Both the position numbers and the translations under genes were made by a program. From assembly GCA_018813765.1 (NCBI GenBank), contig JAHJBC010000007.1, positions 124,001 through 188,000 on the forward strand: a stretch of DNA of 64,000 bases, written 5' to 3'. Shown here piece after piece: positions 40,313 to 48,608 of the stretch. The notes beneath the pieces were generated by a model. It ran no database searches, was not told where the DNA came from, and saw only the letters and a list, made by a program, of their open reading frames with translations. Every line of letters begins with the position of its first letter. Position 1 is the first letter of the stretch. Source of the DNA: Gammaproteobacteria bacterium (GTDB lineage Bacteria > Pseudomonadota > Gammaproteobacteria > Burkholderiales > Gallionellaceae).

Positions 40313-41572
40313 TCAACCCAGTTCTGAGGATTGTAATTGTTTCCACGGTGCGACTTTAAGCAACAACAACATCCCCGGCACCGCCAGCACCGCACACAGT
40401 AAAAAGAACATCGTCCATCCCATCCCTTCCACCAGCCACCCCGTCGCTGCATTGGCAAACGTGCGCGGGATCGCCATCAGGCTGGTGAACAGCGCGAACT
40501 GGGTGGCGGTGTAGGCGGGGTGGGTGGTGCGGGCGATGAAGGCGACGAAGGCGACGGTGCCCAAGCCCACGCCGAGGGCTTCGAGGCCGATGACGATGGC
40601 GAGCTGGGTGCGTTCGGCGACGCCGATCTCGGCGAAGGGGCCGTGCGAGGCGAGCCAGGCGAAGCCGAAGATGGACACCACTTGCACCACGCCGAACAGC
40701 CACAGTGCGCGGTTGATGCCGATCTTCACCATCCACAATCCGCCGAGCATGCCGCCGATGATGGAGGGCCACAGGCCGGCATTCTTGGCGATGAGGCCGA
40801 TGTCGGTTTTGGAGAATCCCATGTCGAGGTAGAACGGCGTGGCCAGCGCGGTGCACATGCTGTCGCCGAGTTTGTAGAACAGCAGGAAGGCCAGCACCAG
40901 CAACGCGCTGTTCCAGCCCTGGCGCGTGATGAACTCGTGGAACGGCTCCACCACCGCTTCGCGCAGAGTCTTGGGCGGCGAGGCGCGGTGCGGCTCGGTC
41001 ACCATCAGCGTCATGGCGACGCCGGGTAGCATGAACAGCGCGGTGATGATGAACACCGTGCTCCACGGCAGGAAGTCGGCGAGGATGAGCGACAGAGAAC
41101 CGGGCACCAGCCCGGCGATGCGGTAGGCGTTGACGTGGATGGCGTTGCCCAATCCCATCTCGACATCGTTCAGCAGTTCGCGGCGGTAGGCGTCGAGCAC
41201 TATGTCCTGCGTGGCGCTCAGCACTGCAAGCAAGGTCGCGATCCAGGCAATGGCGACAAGGTCGCTGGTCGGCGAGAAACCGCCCATGACGGCGATGGTC
41301 GCGAGGAGTCCGATCTGCGTCAGCAGCATCCAGCCTCGGCGGCGACCGAGAAAAGGTATGACATAACGGTCAAGGAACGGCGACCACATGAACTTCCAGG
41401 TGTAGGGAAACTGGATCAGCGCGAACAGGCCGATGGTCTTGAGATCCACCTGCTCGCTGCGCAGCCAGGCGGGGACGAGATTGAACAGCAGGAACAGCGG
41501 CAGGCCGGAGGCGAAGCCGGTGAAGACGCAGATGAGCATGCGTTTGGTGAAGAGTTGTTGCCAGACGGTCAT
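40313..41572 (-). CDS. ampG: AmpG-like muropeptide permease (MFS)
   Basis: An inner-membrane transporter that recycles anhydro-muropeptides. The ORF reaches back to 41662 through a palindromic repeat (PLPEGEGSCSPSPACGRR is repeat-encoded); the true start is the ATG at 41572, MTVWQQLFTKRMLICVFTGFASGLPLFLL, giving 419 residues and about 12 TM helices. AmpG hallmarks are FASGLPL, FPYTWKFMWSPFLDRY and SATQDIVLDAYRRELL. It lies downstream of metW on the same strand. Confidence 0.93.
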   Translation of the reverse strand: MTVWQQLFTKRMLICVFTGFASGLPLFLLFNLVPAWLRSEQVDLKTIGLFALIQFPYTWKFMWSPFLDRYVIPFLGRRRGWMLLTQIGLLATIAVMGGFSPTSDLVAIAWIATLLAVLSATQDIVLDAYRRELLNDVEMGLGNAIHVNAYRIAGLVPGSLSLILADFLPWSTVFIITALFMLPGVAMTLMVTEPHRASPPKTLREAVVEPFHEFITRQGWNSALLVLAFLLFYKLGDSMCTALATPFYLDMGFSKTDIGLIAKNAGLWPSIIGGMLGGLWMVKIGINRALWLFGVVQVVSIFGFAWLASHGPFAEIGVAERTQLAIVIGLEALGVGLGTVAFVAFIARTTHPAYTATQFALFTSLMAIPRTFANAATGWLVEGMGWTMFFLLCAVLAVPGMLLLLKVAPWKQLQSSELG

Positions 41573-41574
41573 GC

Positions 41575-41658
41575 TTACCCTCTCCCCAACCCTTCTCCCG
41601 CAAGCGGGAGAGGGGCTACAGCTTCCCTCCCCCTCCGGGAGAGGGTTAGGGTAAGGGA
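41575..41658. repeat. Palindromic repeat pair (family C) between metW and ampG
   Basis: It contains CTTCTCCCGC-AA-GCGGGAGAGGG and a second CCCTCC-GGGAGAGGG unit, with opposed TACCCTCTCC / GGGTTAGGGTA ends. It would form a hairpin just upstream of the ampG start. Confidence 0.8.
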
Positions 41659-41671
41659 GCACTCTTGAAAT

Positions 41672-42274
41672 CTATGCCGCATGTTCGAAGCGATACACCG
41701 CCGTGCTGCCGCGCAGGTTGGGCAGCACCTGCACGTCATGTCCACCGCACATCACTTGGCGGCCGAGGATGCGGATGTCCAGGTGTGCGCAGAGGATCTC
41801 GAAATCGTCCAGCGTACACAGGTGCACGTTCGGGGTGTCGTACCACTGGTACGGCAGTTCCTTTGAAACAGGCATGTTGCCGAGCATCACCTGCAAGCGG
41901 TTCTTCCAGTAGCCGAAGTTGGGGAAGCTGATGATGCCCTCGCGGCCGACGCGCACGATCTCCTTCATCAGCGCCTCGGTGTGGCGCGTGGCCTGCAGCG
42001 TCTGCGACAGGATGACGTAGTCGAATGATGCATCCTCGAAATCGGCGAGGCCGGAGTCGAGGTCGTTCTGGATGACGTTGACGCCATTGGCGATGCAGGT
42101 GGCGATCTTCTTGTCGTTGATCTCCACGCCGTAGCCGCGCACTTCGCGCGTCTCGCGCAGGTAACGCAACAGGCTGCCGTCGCCGCAGCCGAGGTCGAGC
42201 ACGGAGGAGCCTTGCGGTATCCACGATGCGATGGCGGCGAAGTCGGGGCGGGATTCGATGATTGAGGTATTCAC
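41672..42274 (-). CDS. metW: Methionine biosynthesis methyltransferase-like protein MetW
   Basis: A class I SAM-dependent methyltransferase fold partner of MetX. It has 200 residues. The SAM-binding motif is [17 protein letters not shown], followed by [11 protein letters not shown] and the acidic [17 protein letters not shown] overlaps the metX stop by 4 bp, the usual coupled metX-metW pair of proteobacteria. Confidence 0.95.
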   Translation of the reverse strand: MNTSIIESRPDFAAIASWIPQGSSVLDLGCGDGSLLRYLRETREVRGYGVEINDKKIATCIANGVNVIQNDLDSGLADFEDASFDYVILSQTLQATRHTEALMKEIVRVGREGIISFPNFGYWKNRLQVMLGNMPVSKELPYQWYDTPNVHLCTLDDFEILCAHLDIRILGRQVMCGGHDVQVLPNLRGSTAVYRFEHAA

Positions 42275-43404
42275 AGGGAACCCTCCGCTGCCACGTTATT
42301 CAAATAATTGCGCATCACCGCAACATACTGCTCATCCTGCATCAGGAAGGAATCGTGGCCGTGCGCGGAGGTTATCTCGGCATAGCTCACGTCGCGTTTG
42401 TTGTGCAGCAATGCATGCACGATCTCGCGCGAGCGCTCGGGCGCGAAGCGCCAGTCGGTGGTGAATGACACAACCAGGAATTTCGCTTTTGCCACGGCGA
42501 AAGCGCGGTTCAGGTTGCCGCCGAGTTCGCGCGCCGGGTCGAAATAGTCCAGCGCCTTGGTCATCAGCAGATAGGTGTTGGCGTCGAAATACGCGGCGAA
42601 CTTGTCGCCCTGGTAGCGCAGGTAGGACTCGATCTGGAATTCGATGTCATAGCTGAAATTCAGTTTGCCGTGGCGCAGCTCGCGACCGAACTTGTCCGCC
42701 ATCGCGTCGTCGGAAAGATAGGTGATGTGTCCCAGCATGCGCGCCAGGCGCAGGCCGCGGGTGGGCACCACGCCGTGCTGGTAGAAATCGCCGCCGTGGA
42801 AATCGGGATCGGTCAGGATGGCATTGCGCGCCACGTCGTTGAAAGCGATGTTCTGCGCGGTCAGATGCGGCGCCGAGGCGATGGCCAGCACATGACGCAC
42901 GCGATCGGGATAAGACAACGCCCACTGCATCGCCTGCATGCCGCCCAGACTGCCGCCGATGACTGCGGCGAACTGTGTGATGCCGAGCTGCTCGGCCAGG
43001 CGCGCCTGCGATGTCACCCAGTCTTCGACCGTCACCACCGGAAAGCTCGCGCCGTAAGGCTTGCCGGTCTGCGGATCGATGCTGGCGGGGCCGGTGGAAC
43101 CGTGACAGCCGCCGAGGTTATTGAGGCCGACGACGAAGAACTTGTTGGTGTCGATAGGCTTGCCCGGCCCCACCATGTTGTCCCACCAGCCGATGTCCTC
43201 GGTGTCGTCCTCGTAGTAGCCCGCGACATGGTGATGACCGGACAGCGCGTGACAGATCAGGATGGCGTTGGACTTGTCGGCGTTGAGCACGCCATAGGTC
43301 TCGTACCACAGCTCGTAGCACGGCAATACCGCGCCGCTCTTGAACGTGAGCGGCTGGTCGAAGGTGGCGCGTTGCGCCTGCACGATTCCAACTGAGTTAT
43401 TCAT
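42271..43404 (-). CDS. metX: Homoserine O-acyltransferase MetX
   Basis: Activates homoserine for methionine synthesis by acetylation or succinylation; which acyl donor is used cannot be settled by eye. It has 377 residues with the alpha/beta-hydrolase fold. The nucleophile elbow is [14 protein letters not shown], preceded by [16 protein letters not shown]; the catalytic His is in SAHGHDSFL near the C-terminus, with the Asp in the preceding strand (FTTDWRF). It is controlled by a SAM-II riboswitch and terminator just upstream. Confidence 0.96.
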   Translation of the reverse strand: MNNSVGIVQAQRATFDQPLTFKSGAVLPCYELWYETYGVLNADKSNAILICHALSGHHHVAGYYEDDTEDIGWWDNMVGPGKPIDTNKFFVVGLNNLGGCHGSTGPASIDPQTGKPYGASFPVVTVEDWVTSQARLAEQLGITQFAAVIGGSLGGMQAMQWALSYPDRVRHVLAIASAPHLTAQNIAFNDVARNAILTDPDFHGGDFYQHGVVPTRGLRLARMLGHITYLSDDAMADKFGRELRHGKLNFSYDIEFQIESYLRYQGDKFAAYFDANTYLLMTKALDYFDPARELGGNLNRAFAVAKAKFLVVSFTTDWRFAPERSREIVHALLHNKRDVSYAEITSAHGHDSFLMQDEQYVAVMRNYLNNVAAEGSL

Positions 43405-43411
43405 TTCGTCC

Positions 43412-43448
43412 CAAAAACAAAACCCGCACAGCCTGAAGCTAGAGCGGG
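43412..43448 (-). terminator. Attenuator hairpin between the riboswitch and metX
   Basis: On the minus strand CCCGC-(inner AGC/GCT stem)-GCGGG is followed by TTTTGTTTTT. It lies 7 nt after the riboswitch, 8 bp ahead of the metX start. Confidence 0.85.
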
Positions 43449-43454
43449 TCGACT

Positions 43455-43507
43455 CGCTTTAGCTGGAATATTTAACGTGCCCCGCAAGCTGAACTCAAAT
43501 CGGCACG
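43455..43507 (-). ncRNA. SAM-II riboswitch upstream of metX
   Basis: Minus-strand RNA: P1 strand CGUGCC, then GAUUUGAG, the CUUGC segment, P1 return GGCACG, then GUUAAA and the pseudoknot strand GCUAAAG. These elements in this order match the SAM-II (metA/metX-type) consensus, and the context upstream of metX fits. Binding of S-adenosylmethionine would repress methionine synthesis, here probably through the adjoining terminator. Confidence 0.9.
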
Positions 43508-43536
43508 GGATGGAGTGTCCGTGTTTTGCTGAAAGC

Positions 43537-43542
43537 TGTCAA
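43537..43542 (-). promoter_or_regulatory. Candidate -35 box for the riboswitch-metX transcript
   Basis: TTGACA on the minus strand, just before the ptsI stop region, with a weak GACACT 17 bp further. It would start the transcript close to the riboswitch. Confidence 0.4.
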
Positions 43543-43551
43543 CCGCAGGCG

Positions 43552-45279
43552 TTAAGCGGCATTCAGCTTGTCCAGCAGATCGCGTATCTTCAATGGGTCG
43601 TCCGCGCGCATGATCTTTTGCACGATGGGCGCGATCTCCGGCAGGCTGGTGGTGAGCACGCGCTGCTTGGTGCCCAGCAGTTGCGCGGGGTGCATGGAGA
43701 ACTGGCGCAGGCCGAGGCCGAGCAGCAGGCGCGTGTAGGCCAATTCGCCGGCCATTTCGCCGCACACCGAGACTGGCACGCCGACCTTGTTGGCGCCGCT
43801 GATGACCAGCGCCAGCAGTTGCAGCACGGCGGGGTGCAGCGGGTCGTACAAGTGCGCGACCTCTTCGTCGGTACGGTCGATGGCCAGCGTGTACTGGATC
43901 AGGTCGTTGGTGCCGATGGAGAGGAAGTCCAGCCGCTTGATGAAGGCGTGCAGCGCCAGCGCGGCGGCGGGTATCTCGATCATGCCGCCGATCTGCACGT
44001 TGGGATTGTAGGCAATGCCGTGCGTTGCCAGATCCGATTTGACGCCATCGATCAGGTGCAGGGTCTGGATGATCTCGGATGCGCCCGACAGCATGGGCAC
44101 CAGGATTTTCAAATTGCCATAGGCCGATGCGCGCAGCAGCGCGCGCAGTTGGGTGCGGAAAAGTTGCGGCTCGGCCAGACACAGGCGGATGGCGCGCAGG
44201 CCCAGCGCCGGGTTGCTGGCCACGCGGGTGACGCCCTTGAGCTGCTTGTCCGCGCCGAGGTCGTAGGTGCGGATGGTGACCGGCAGTCCGTCCATGCCCT
44301 CGATCACGTCGCGGTAGGCCTTGAACTGCTCTTCCTCGTCGGGCAGGTCGTCGCGGTTGAGGAACAGGAACTCGCTGCGGAACAGGCCGATGCCGGTGGC
44401 GCCGTTCTCCTTCACCTCGGCGAGGTCGTTCGGCATCTCGATGTTGGCGTGCAATTCGACATGGGTGCCGTCCAGCGTATCGGCGTGCGCGGTCTTGAGG
44501 CGCTTGAGCTTCTGCCGTTCCAGTTCCCACTGGGTCTTGCGCAGCTTGTATTCGGCCAGCAGGTTCTTGTCTGGATCGACGATGACCACGCCCTGCTCGC
44601 CGTCGACGATGAGCATGTCGCGATCCTTGATCATTTCGCGCGCATGGTGCAGGCCGACCACGCAGGGGGTGTTGAGGCCGCGCGCGACAATGGCGGTGTG
44701 CGAGGTCGCGCCGCCGAGGTCGGTCAGGATGGCGGTGAACTGGTGCGGCTTGAGCTGGATCAGGTCGGCAGGGCTCACGTCGTGCGCGACCAGGATCATC
44801 TCGACATCGTGTTTCCCCGCGGGCGGCACATGGCCGGACTGGCCGTTGAGCGCCTTGAGCACACGCTCCACCACCTGCATCACATCGGTCTTGCGCTCGC
44901 GCAGGTAGACATCCTCGAACGCCTCGAACTGCGCGACCAGCTCGTCCATCTGCGTCTTCAATGCCCATTCCGCGTTGCAATGCTCGCGTCTCACCATCTC
45001 GCGCGCGGCCTTGCTGATGTGCTCGTCGCCCAGGATCATCAGGTGCAGGTCGAGGAAAGCGTCGAATTCGGCGGCGGCCTGCTGCGGACGCAGCTGGCGC
45101 AACGCGGTCAGTTCCTTGCGTGTCGCTTCAAGGGCGGCATCCAGGCGGTCCACTTCCTCGTCCACCAGCGCTTTGGGCAGCACATAGTGCGACACTTCGA
45201 GAGAAGTGTGCGACACCAGATGGGCATGGCCGATGGCGATGCCGCTGGAGACGGGAAGTCCATGTAATGTAAAACTCAC
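43552..45279 (-). CDS. ptsI: PTS phosphoenolpyruvate-protein phosphotransferase (enzyme I)
   Basis: Enzyme I transfers phosphate from PEP to HPr. The ORF reads through upstream, but the GTG at 45279, overlapping the ptsH stop (GTGA), starts VSFTLHGLPVSSGIAIGHAHLV, giving 575 residues, the usual length. The active-site His lies in GGATSHTAIVARGLNTPCVVG, and the C-terminal PEP-binding domain carries GTNDLIQYTLAIDR and the VCGEMAG motif. With only EIIA(Man) and HPr alongside and no permease, it probably serves regulation rather than sugar uptake. Confidence 0.97.
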   Translation of the reverse strand: MSFTLHGLPVSSGIAIGHAHLVSHTSLEVSHYVLPKALVDEEVDRLDAALEATRKELTALRQLRPQQAAAEFDAFLDLHLMILGDEHISKAAREMVRREHCNAEWALKTQMDELVAQFEAFEDVYLRERKTDVMQVVERVLKALNGQSGHVPPAGKHDVEMILVAHDVSPADLIQLKPHQFTAILTDLGGATSHTAIVARGLNTPCVVGLHHAREMIKDRDMLIVDGEQGVVIVDPDKNLLAEYKLRKTQWELERQKLKRLKTAHADTLDGTHVELHANIEMPNDLAEVKENGATGIGLFRSEFLFLNRDDLPDEEEQFKAYRDVIEGMDGLPVTIRTYDLGADKQLKGVTRVASNPALGLRAIRLCLAEPQLFRTQLRALLRASAYGNLKILVPMLSGASEIIQTLHLIDGVKSDLATHGIAYNPNVQIGGMIEIPAAALALHAFIKRLDFLSIGTNDLIQYTLAIDRTDEEVAHLYDPLHPAVLQLLALVISGANKVGVPVSVCGEMAGELAYTRLLLGLGLRQFSMHPAQLLGTKQRVLTTSLPEIAPIVQKIMRADDPLKIRDLLDKLNAA

Positions 45280-45545
45280 TCGCCTTCTCCGAAATAATCC
45301 GCGATCAAAGCGATGATCGCCGTCATCGCTTCCTGTTCCTTGTCGCCGTCCGTTTCTATGCCTATGGTCGTGCCCTTCGCCGCAGCCAGCATCATCACGC
45401 CCATGATGCTCTTCGCGTTCACGCGCCTGCCGTTGCGCGACAGCCACACCTCGCAGGGATATTGCGTGGCGAGTTGGGTGAGTTTGGCCGAAGCGCGGGC
45501 ATGCAGCCCGAGCTTGTTAATGATCTGCGCATCCTGCTTTTGCAT
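45276..45545 (-). CDS. ptsH: PTS phosphocarrier protein HPr
   Basis: A small phosphocarrier. The ORF start at 45554 is possible, but starting at the third-next Met (45545, MQKQDAQIINKLGLHARASAK) puts the active-site histidine at exactly H15 and the regulatory serine at S46 (NAKSIMGVMML), the canonical numbers. It has 89 residues. It overlaps both the EIIA gene upstream and ptsI downstream, so the three are translationally coupled. S46 suggests control by an HPr kinase, which is not in this window. Confidence 0.95.
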   Translation of the reverse strand: MQKQDAQIINKLGLHARASAKLTQLATQYPCEVWLSRNGRRVNAKSIMGVMMLAAAKGTTIGIETDGDKEQEAMTAIIALIADYFGEGE

Positions 45546-45939
45546 CTGTCCCATCCATATGAATCTTCACAATACAGTCCCGCCCGCCTTCCACCGCACG
45601 CTGCACCAGTTCTTCCAGCGGCAGGTTGCAATAACACGCCACGCGCAACAGCATGGGCAGGTTCACCCCCGCCACGCCTTCGACACGGTCCGGTATGCAG
45701 AGTCGGCGCGCGATATTGCAGGGGGTCGCGCCATACACATCGGACAGCAGCAACACGCCGTTGCCGCTGTCGAGCTGCGCGATGAGCGCGCGCGCCTCGT
45801 TTTCTTTTTGCGCCGGGTCGTCGTTCGCCAGCACGGAGAGCGTCTTGAGGTGAGGCGGCACGCTGCCGATCACATGTCGCACGCAGTCGACCAGACTGTC
45901 GCCCAGACCGTTATGCGTGATGAGCAGGATACCGACCAA
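45517..45939 (-). CDS. PTS mannose-family EIIA component
   Basis: EIIA of the mannose type, 140 residues, fold start MVGILLITHNGLGDSLVDCV with the phospho-accepting His at residue 9. The VLLLSDVYGATPCNIA stretch is typical of the family. No EIIB, EIIC or EIID genes follow, so as in other betaproteobacteria it likely acts as a regulatory output. Its 3' end overlaps ptsH by 29 bp or more. Confidence 0.92.
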   Translation of the reverse strand: MVGILLITHNGLGDSLVDCVRHVIGSVPPHLKTLSVLANDDPAQKENEARALIAQLDSGNGVLLLSDVYGATPCNIARRLCIPDRVEGVAGVNLPMLLRVACYCNLPLEELVQRAVEGGRDCIVKIHMDGTDAKAGCADH

Positions 45940-46140
45940 TCAATACACTCCCGTTAAACGCGCCAGCACTGCCGCGATCAGCAGCAGCACCAGCCAGCCG
46001 TAACGCAGCATCCAGCGCAGGACATGAGCCTTCGCCGCTTCGTTCCGGTTGTCTTCTTCCACGATGTCGCCGATCTGCTTCAGGGCATGCAGCCCCGTCG
46101 TGCGGCGGATGTTCTGCTGTAACGGGTCGTCGGTATTCAC
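45940..46140 (-). CDS. Small single-pass membrane protein of the apbE-PTS operon
   Basis: 66 residues: a charged N-terminal region (MNTDDPLQQNIRRTTGLHALKQIGDIVEEDNRNEAA) and one C-terminal TM helix (YGWLVLLLIAAVLARLTGVY), a tail-anchored layout. No family recognised. It overlaps apbE by 4 bp and is immediately followed by the EIIA start, so it is surely part of the same transcript. Confidence 0.7.
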   Translation of the reverse strand: MNTDDPLQQNIRRTTGLHALKQIGDIVEEDNRNEAAKAHVLRWMLRYGWLVLLLIAAVLARLTGVY

Positions 46141-47237
46141 TGTTCGATCTTTCGCGGTGTGGATTCGTCGGTGAATTTTAGCCGTTTCTGCATGTTCGCG
46201 GTGAGATGCACCACGCCTTGACCGTCTATCAACAGAGCTTCCCCGATCTGCATGCTGCGGGCCGCTTCCAGCCAGCCCTGCTCGCCGGAGACGAACAGCG
46301 GCTTTGAGTGCGAGTCCGAGCGCAGACCCGCCCTCTCACCGCGCGTGAGGATGGTGACCGCCTGCACGCCCTGCACCGGATAACCGCTACGCGGGTCGAT
46401 CAGGTGGCAATAGCGTTTCCCGTCAAGCTCGAAATAGCGCTGGTAATCGCCCGAGGTGCCGATGGCCTCGCCGTCATGCAATTCCAGGATCGCAATCGGC
46501 CCCGGCCGGCGCGGGTGCTGGATGCCGACCACCCAGGGACGCGTACCGTGCGTACCCAGCGCCATCACGTTGCCGCCGATGTTGATGAGCGCGTTGTGGA
46601 TGCCCTGTTCATTGAGAATGGCGGCGGCGCGGTCCAGCGCGTAGCCTTTGGCGTAACCGCCAAGGTCGAGTTTGACGGCGCGATTTCTACTGCTAACTGC
46701 AACCCACCCCAACCCTCCCTTGTCAGGGAGGGAGCCGTCCGCCCCTCCCCTGACAAGGGGAGGCTGGGAGGGGTTGGAGATTTTCAAATCGCTCATCCGC
46801 GGCTTCGCCTTCACCAGCGCGGCGATCTTCTTCGCGTCCGGCAACTCGGCTTTGAATTCCTCGGCCTGAAAACCCCAGGCCTTGATCAATCCGCCAATGG
46901 CCGGATTGAACGTTCCGCCCGATTGCGCCGAGACCTGCGCGGCATCCTGCAGCATTGCCGCCAGCTCGGGCGAGACGCGCTTGCGCTTGCCCTGCACGAT
47001 GGCGGCATTGAGTTCGCTCAATTCGGAAGGACTCCATGCGTGCAGCATGTCGTGCAGGCGCTGGAACTCATGCATGACGGCAACAGTCGCTTGCCGCGCT
47101 TTTTCTTCGTCCGCGCCGTAGATGCTCACATCCACCTGCGTGCCGAACACATAGGCCTGCTCCTGGTAGAACGGCTCTTTGCCGCAGGCGGACAACAACA
47201 GGGCGAGTAGCAGGGCAAGGACGCGGAAGAAGCTCAC
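46137..47237 (-). CDS. apbE: FAD:protein FMN transferase (ApbE) lipoprotein with in-frame repeat
   Basis: ApbE attaches FMN to Thr/Ser residues of target flavoproteins in the periplasm. The track ORF runs back to 48557 in a wrong frame of gshA; the start is the GTG at 47237 that overlaps the gshA stop, giving 366 residues with lipobox LLSAC. ApbE features: FGTQVDVSIYG, GGTFNPAIGGLIKAWGF, LDLGGYAKGYALDRA and GTSGDYQRYFELDGKRYCHLIDPRSGYP. Between DLKI and SSRN lies an extra stretch (NPSQPPLVRGG..SLPDKGGLG) encoded by a palindromic repeat and not part of the family. Confidence 0.95.
   Translation of the reverse strand: MSFFRVLALLLALLLSACGKEPFYQEQAYVFGTQVDVSIYGADEEKARQATVAVMHEFQRLHDMLHAWSPSELSELNAAIVQGKRKRVSPELAAMLQDAAQVSAQSGGTFNPAIGGLIKAWGFQAEEFKAELPDAKKIAALVKAKPRMSDLKISNPSQPPLVRGGADGSLPDKGGLGWVAVSSRNRAVKLDLGGYAKGYALDRAAAILNEQGIHNALINIGGNVMALGTHGTRPWVVGIQHPRRPGPIAILELHDGEAIGTSGDYQRYFELDGKRYCHLIDPRSGYPVQGVQAVTILTRGERAGLRSDSHSKPLFVSGEQGWLEAARSMQIGEALLIDGQGVVHLTANMQKRLKFTDESTPRKIEQ
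46701..46780. repeat. Palindromic repeat pair (family D) inside apbE
   Basis: Two opposed units, CCCTCCCTTGTCAGGGAGGG (46713-46732) and CCCCTCCCCTGACAAGGGGAGG (46742-46763), form one inverted pair and are read in frame within apbE. The core is shared with 35183. Confidence 0.85.
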
Positions 47238-48505
47238 TGCTGCATCTCTTCGATCTCGATGGCGGCCGCCAGCATCGCCAGCCTGCCCACCACGCCGTAG
47301 GCATAGAAACGGTTGGGCGTATCGTCGGGGGCACAGGCCGGGTTGGGGAAGGCACAGCAGGACTCGAACGCCAGCGGTTCGAAGCGCATGCCGGGCGCAT
47401 TCAGGTTCTCGTCGACGCCGCGCTCGGTGTGCACGCGGTAGAAACCGCCCACCACATAGCGGTCTATCATGTACACCACCGGCTCGGCTATCGCGCCGTT
47501 CAGGTCTTCGAAGGTGTACACGCCTTCCTGCACCAGCACGTCGGAAACTTGCAGACCTTCCTTCACCACGGCCATCTTGTTGCGCTGCTTGCGGTTGAGA
47601 TCGCGCACTTCGCGGCCGTCCTTCACCGTCATGATGCCCATGCCGTAAGTGCCCGCGTCCGCTTTGACGATGACGAAAGGGTCGTCCTTCACGCCATATT
47701 GCTCGTACTTGTCGGCGATACGTTCCAGCACCAGATCCACCTGCGCCACCAGACAGTCCTCGCCGGTACGCGCGTGGAAATCCACCTTGTCGCACACCGC
47801 GAAATACGGATTGATGAGCCAGGGATCGATATCGAGCAGCTTGGCGAAATCGTCGGCCACCTTGTCGTAAGCGCGAAAATGCTGCGACTTGCGGCGCTGG
47901 TACCAGCCCGCCTCCAGCGGCGGCAGCACCGTCTGCTCCAGGCCCTTCACGATGTCGGGCACCCCGGCGGAGAGGTCGTTGTTGAGCAGCACCATGCAGG
48001 GGTCGAAATCGGCCACGCCGAGGCGATTGCCGCTGCGCACCAGCGGTTCCAGCGTGAGCGAATTGCCGTTGGCCAGTTGCAGCGTGGTCGGCTGCGTGAT
48101 CTCCGGCAGCAGCGAACCGATGCGCACGTTCAACCCGGCCTGGCGCAGGATGAGGGCAAGTTGCGCCACGTTCTGCAAATAGAACTGGTTGCGCGTGTGG
48201 TTCTCCGGGATCAGCAGCAGGCCGCGCGCCTCCGGGCAGATCTTCTCGATGGTGCTCTGCACCGCATGCACGCACAGCGGCACGAACTCGGGATTGAGGT
48301 TGTTGAAACCGCCGGGGAACAGGTTGGTATCCACCGGCGCCAGCTTGAAACCGCTGTTGCGCAGATCGACCGAAGAATAGAACGGCGGCGTGCGTTCCTG
48401 CCACTGGGTGCGGAACCAATGCTCGATCTGCGGCTGTGCGGTGAGGATGCGCTGCTCCAGATCGAGCAGCGGGCCTTTGAGTGCGGTAGTGAGACGGGGG
48501 ACCAT
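47234..48505 (-). CDS. gshA: Glutamate-cysteine ligase (Acidithiobacillus-type GshA)
   Basis: First step of glutathione synthesis. 423 residues matching, from memory, the proteobacterial GshA family first described from Acidithiobacillus ferrooxidans: VDLRNSGFKLAPVDTNLFPGGFNNL near the N-terminus, then a grasp-like FVIVKADAGTYGMGIMTV and EPVVYMIDRYVVGGFYRVH. It begins the run gshA-apbE-66aa-EIIA-ptsH-ptsI. The expected gshB, often next to gshA in related genomes, is not found here. Confidence 0.93.
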   Translation of the reverse strand: MVPRLTTALKGPLLDLEQRILTAQPQIEHWFRTQWQERTPPFYSSVDLRNSGFKLAPVDTNLFPGGFNNLNPEFVPLCVHAVQSTIEKICPEARGLLLIPENHTRNQFYLQNVAQLALILRQAGLNVRIGSLLPEITQPTTLQLANGNSLTLEPLVRSGNRLGVADFDPCMVLLNNDLSAGVPDIVKGLEQTVLPPLEAGWYQRRKSQHFRAYDKVADDFAKLLDIDPWLINPYFAVCDKVDFHARTGEDCLVAQVDLVLERIADKYEQYGVKDDPFVIVKADAGTYGMGIMTVKDGREVRDLNRKQRNKMAVVKEGLQVSDVLVQEGVYTFEDLNGAIAEPVVYMIDRYVVGGFYRVHTERGVDENLNAPGMRFEPLAFESCCAFPNPACAPDDTPNRFYAYGVVGRLAMLAAAIEIEEMQQ

Positions 48506-48560
48506 GGGATGCCTGCGGAAAACGATGCAGGCATTCTAGCCGATTTGGCGCGGTCAAAAC

Positions 48561-48590
48561 GAAACCGCCCGCGCGGAGCGGGCGGTTTGT
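48561..48590 (-). terminator. Rho-independent terminator of the FN3 lipoprotein gene
   Basis: An 11 bp perfect stem, AAACCGCCCGC with GCGGGCGGTTT around a 5-base loop. Read on the minus strand it is followed by CGTTTTG, and it separates this gene from gshA. Confidence 0.8.
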
Positions 48591-48608
48591 ATTGCCGATA
48601 AACCGCGA

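Noticed and set aside
43472-45447. Long ORFs on both strands over ptsI (502 and 596 residues) besides the real one.
   Set aside because: Composition is Arg/Ala/Gly or His/Gln-rich repeats of the ptsI codons; only the frame with HPr-coupled GTG start carries PTS motifs.
46137-48557. An 806-residue fused ORF joining a Arg-rich N-terminus to ApbE.
   Set aside because: The first ~440 codons are gshA read in another frame; the ApbE signal peptide and the GTG overlapping the gshA stop define the real start.
47429-48601. A 390-residue plus-strand ORF opposite gshA.
   Set aside because: Shadow of gshA; no motif or start signal.
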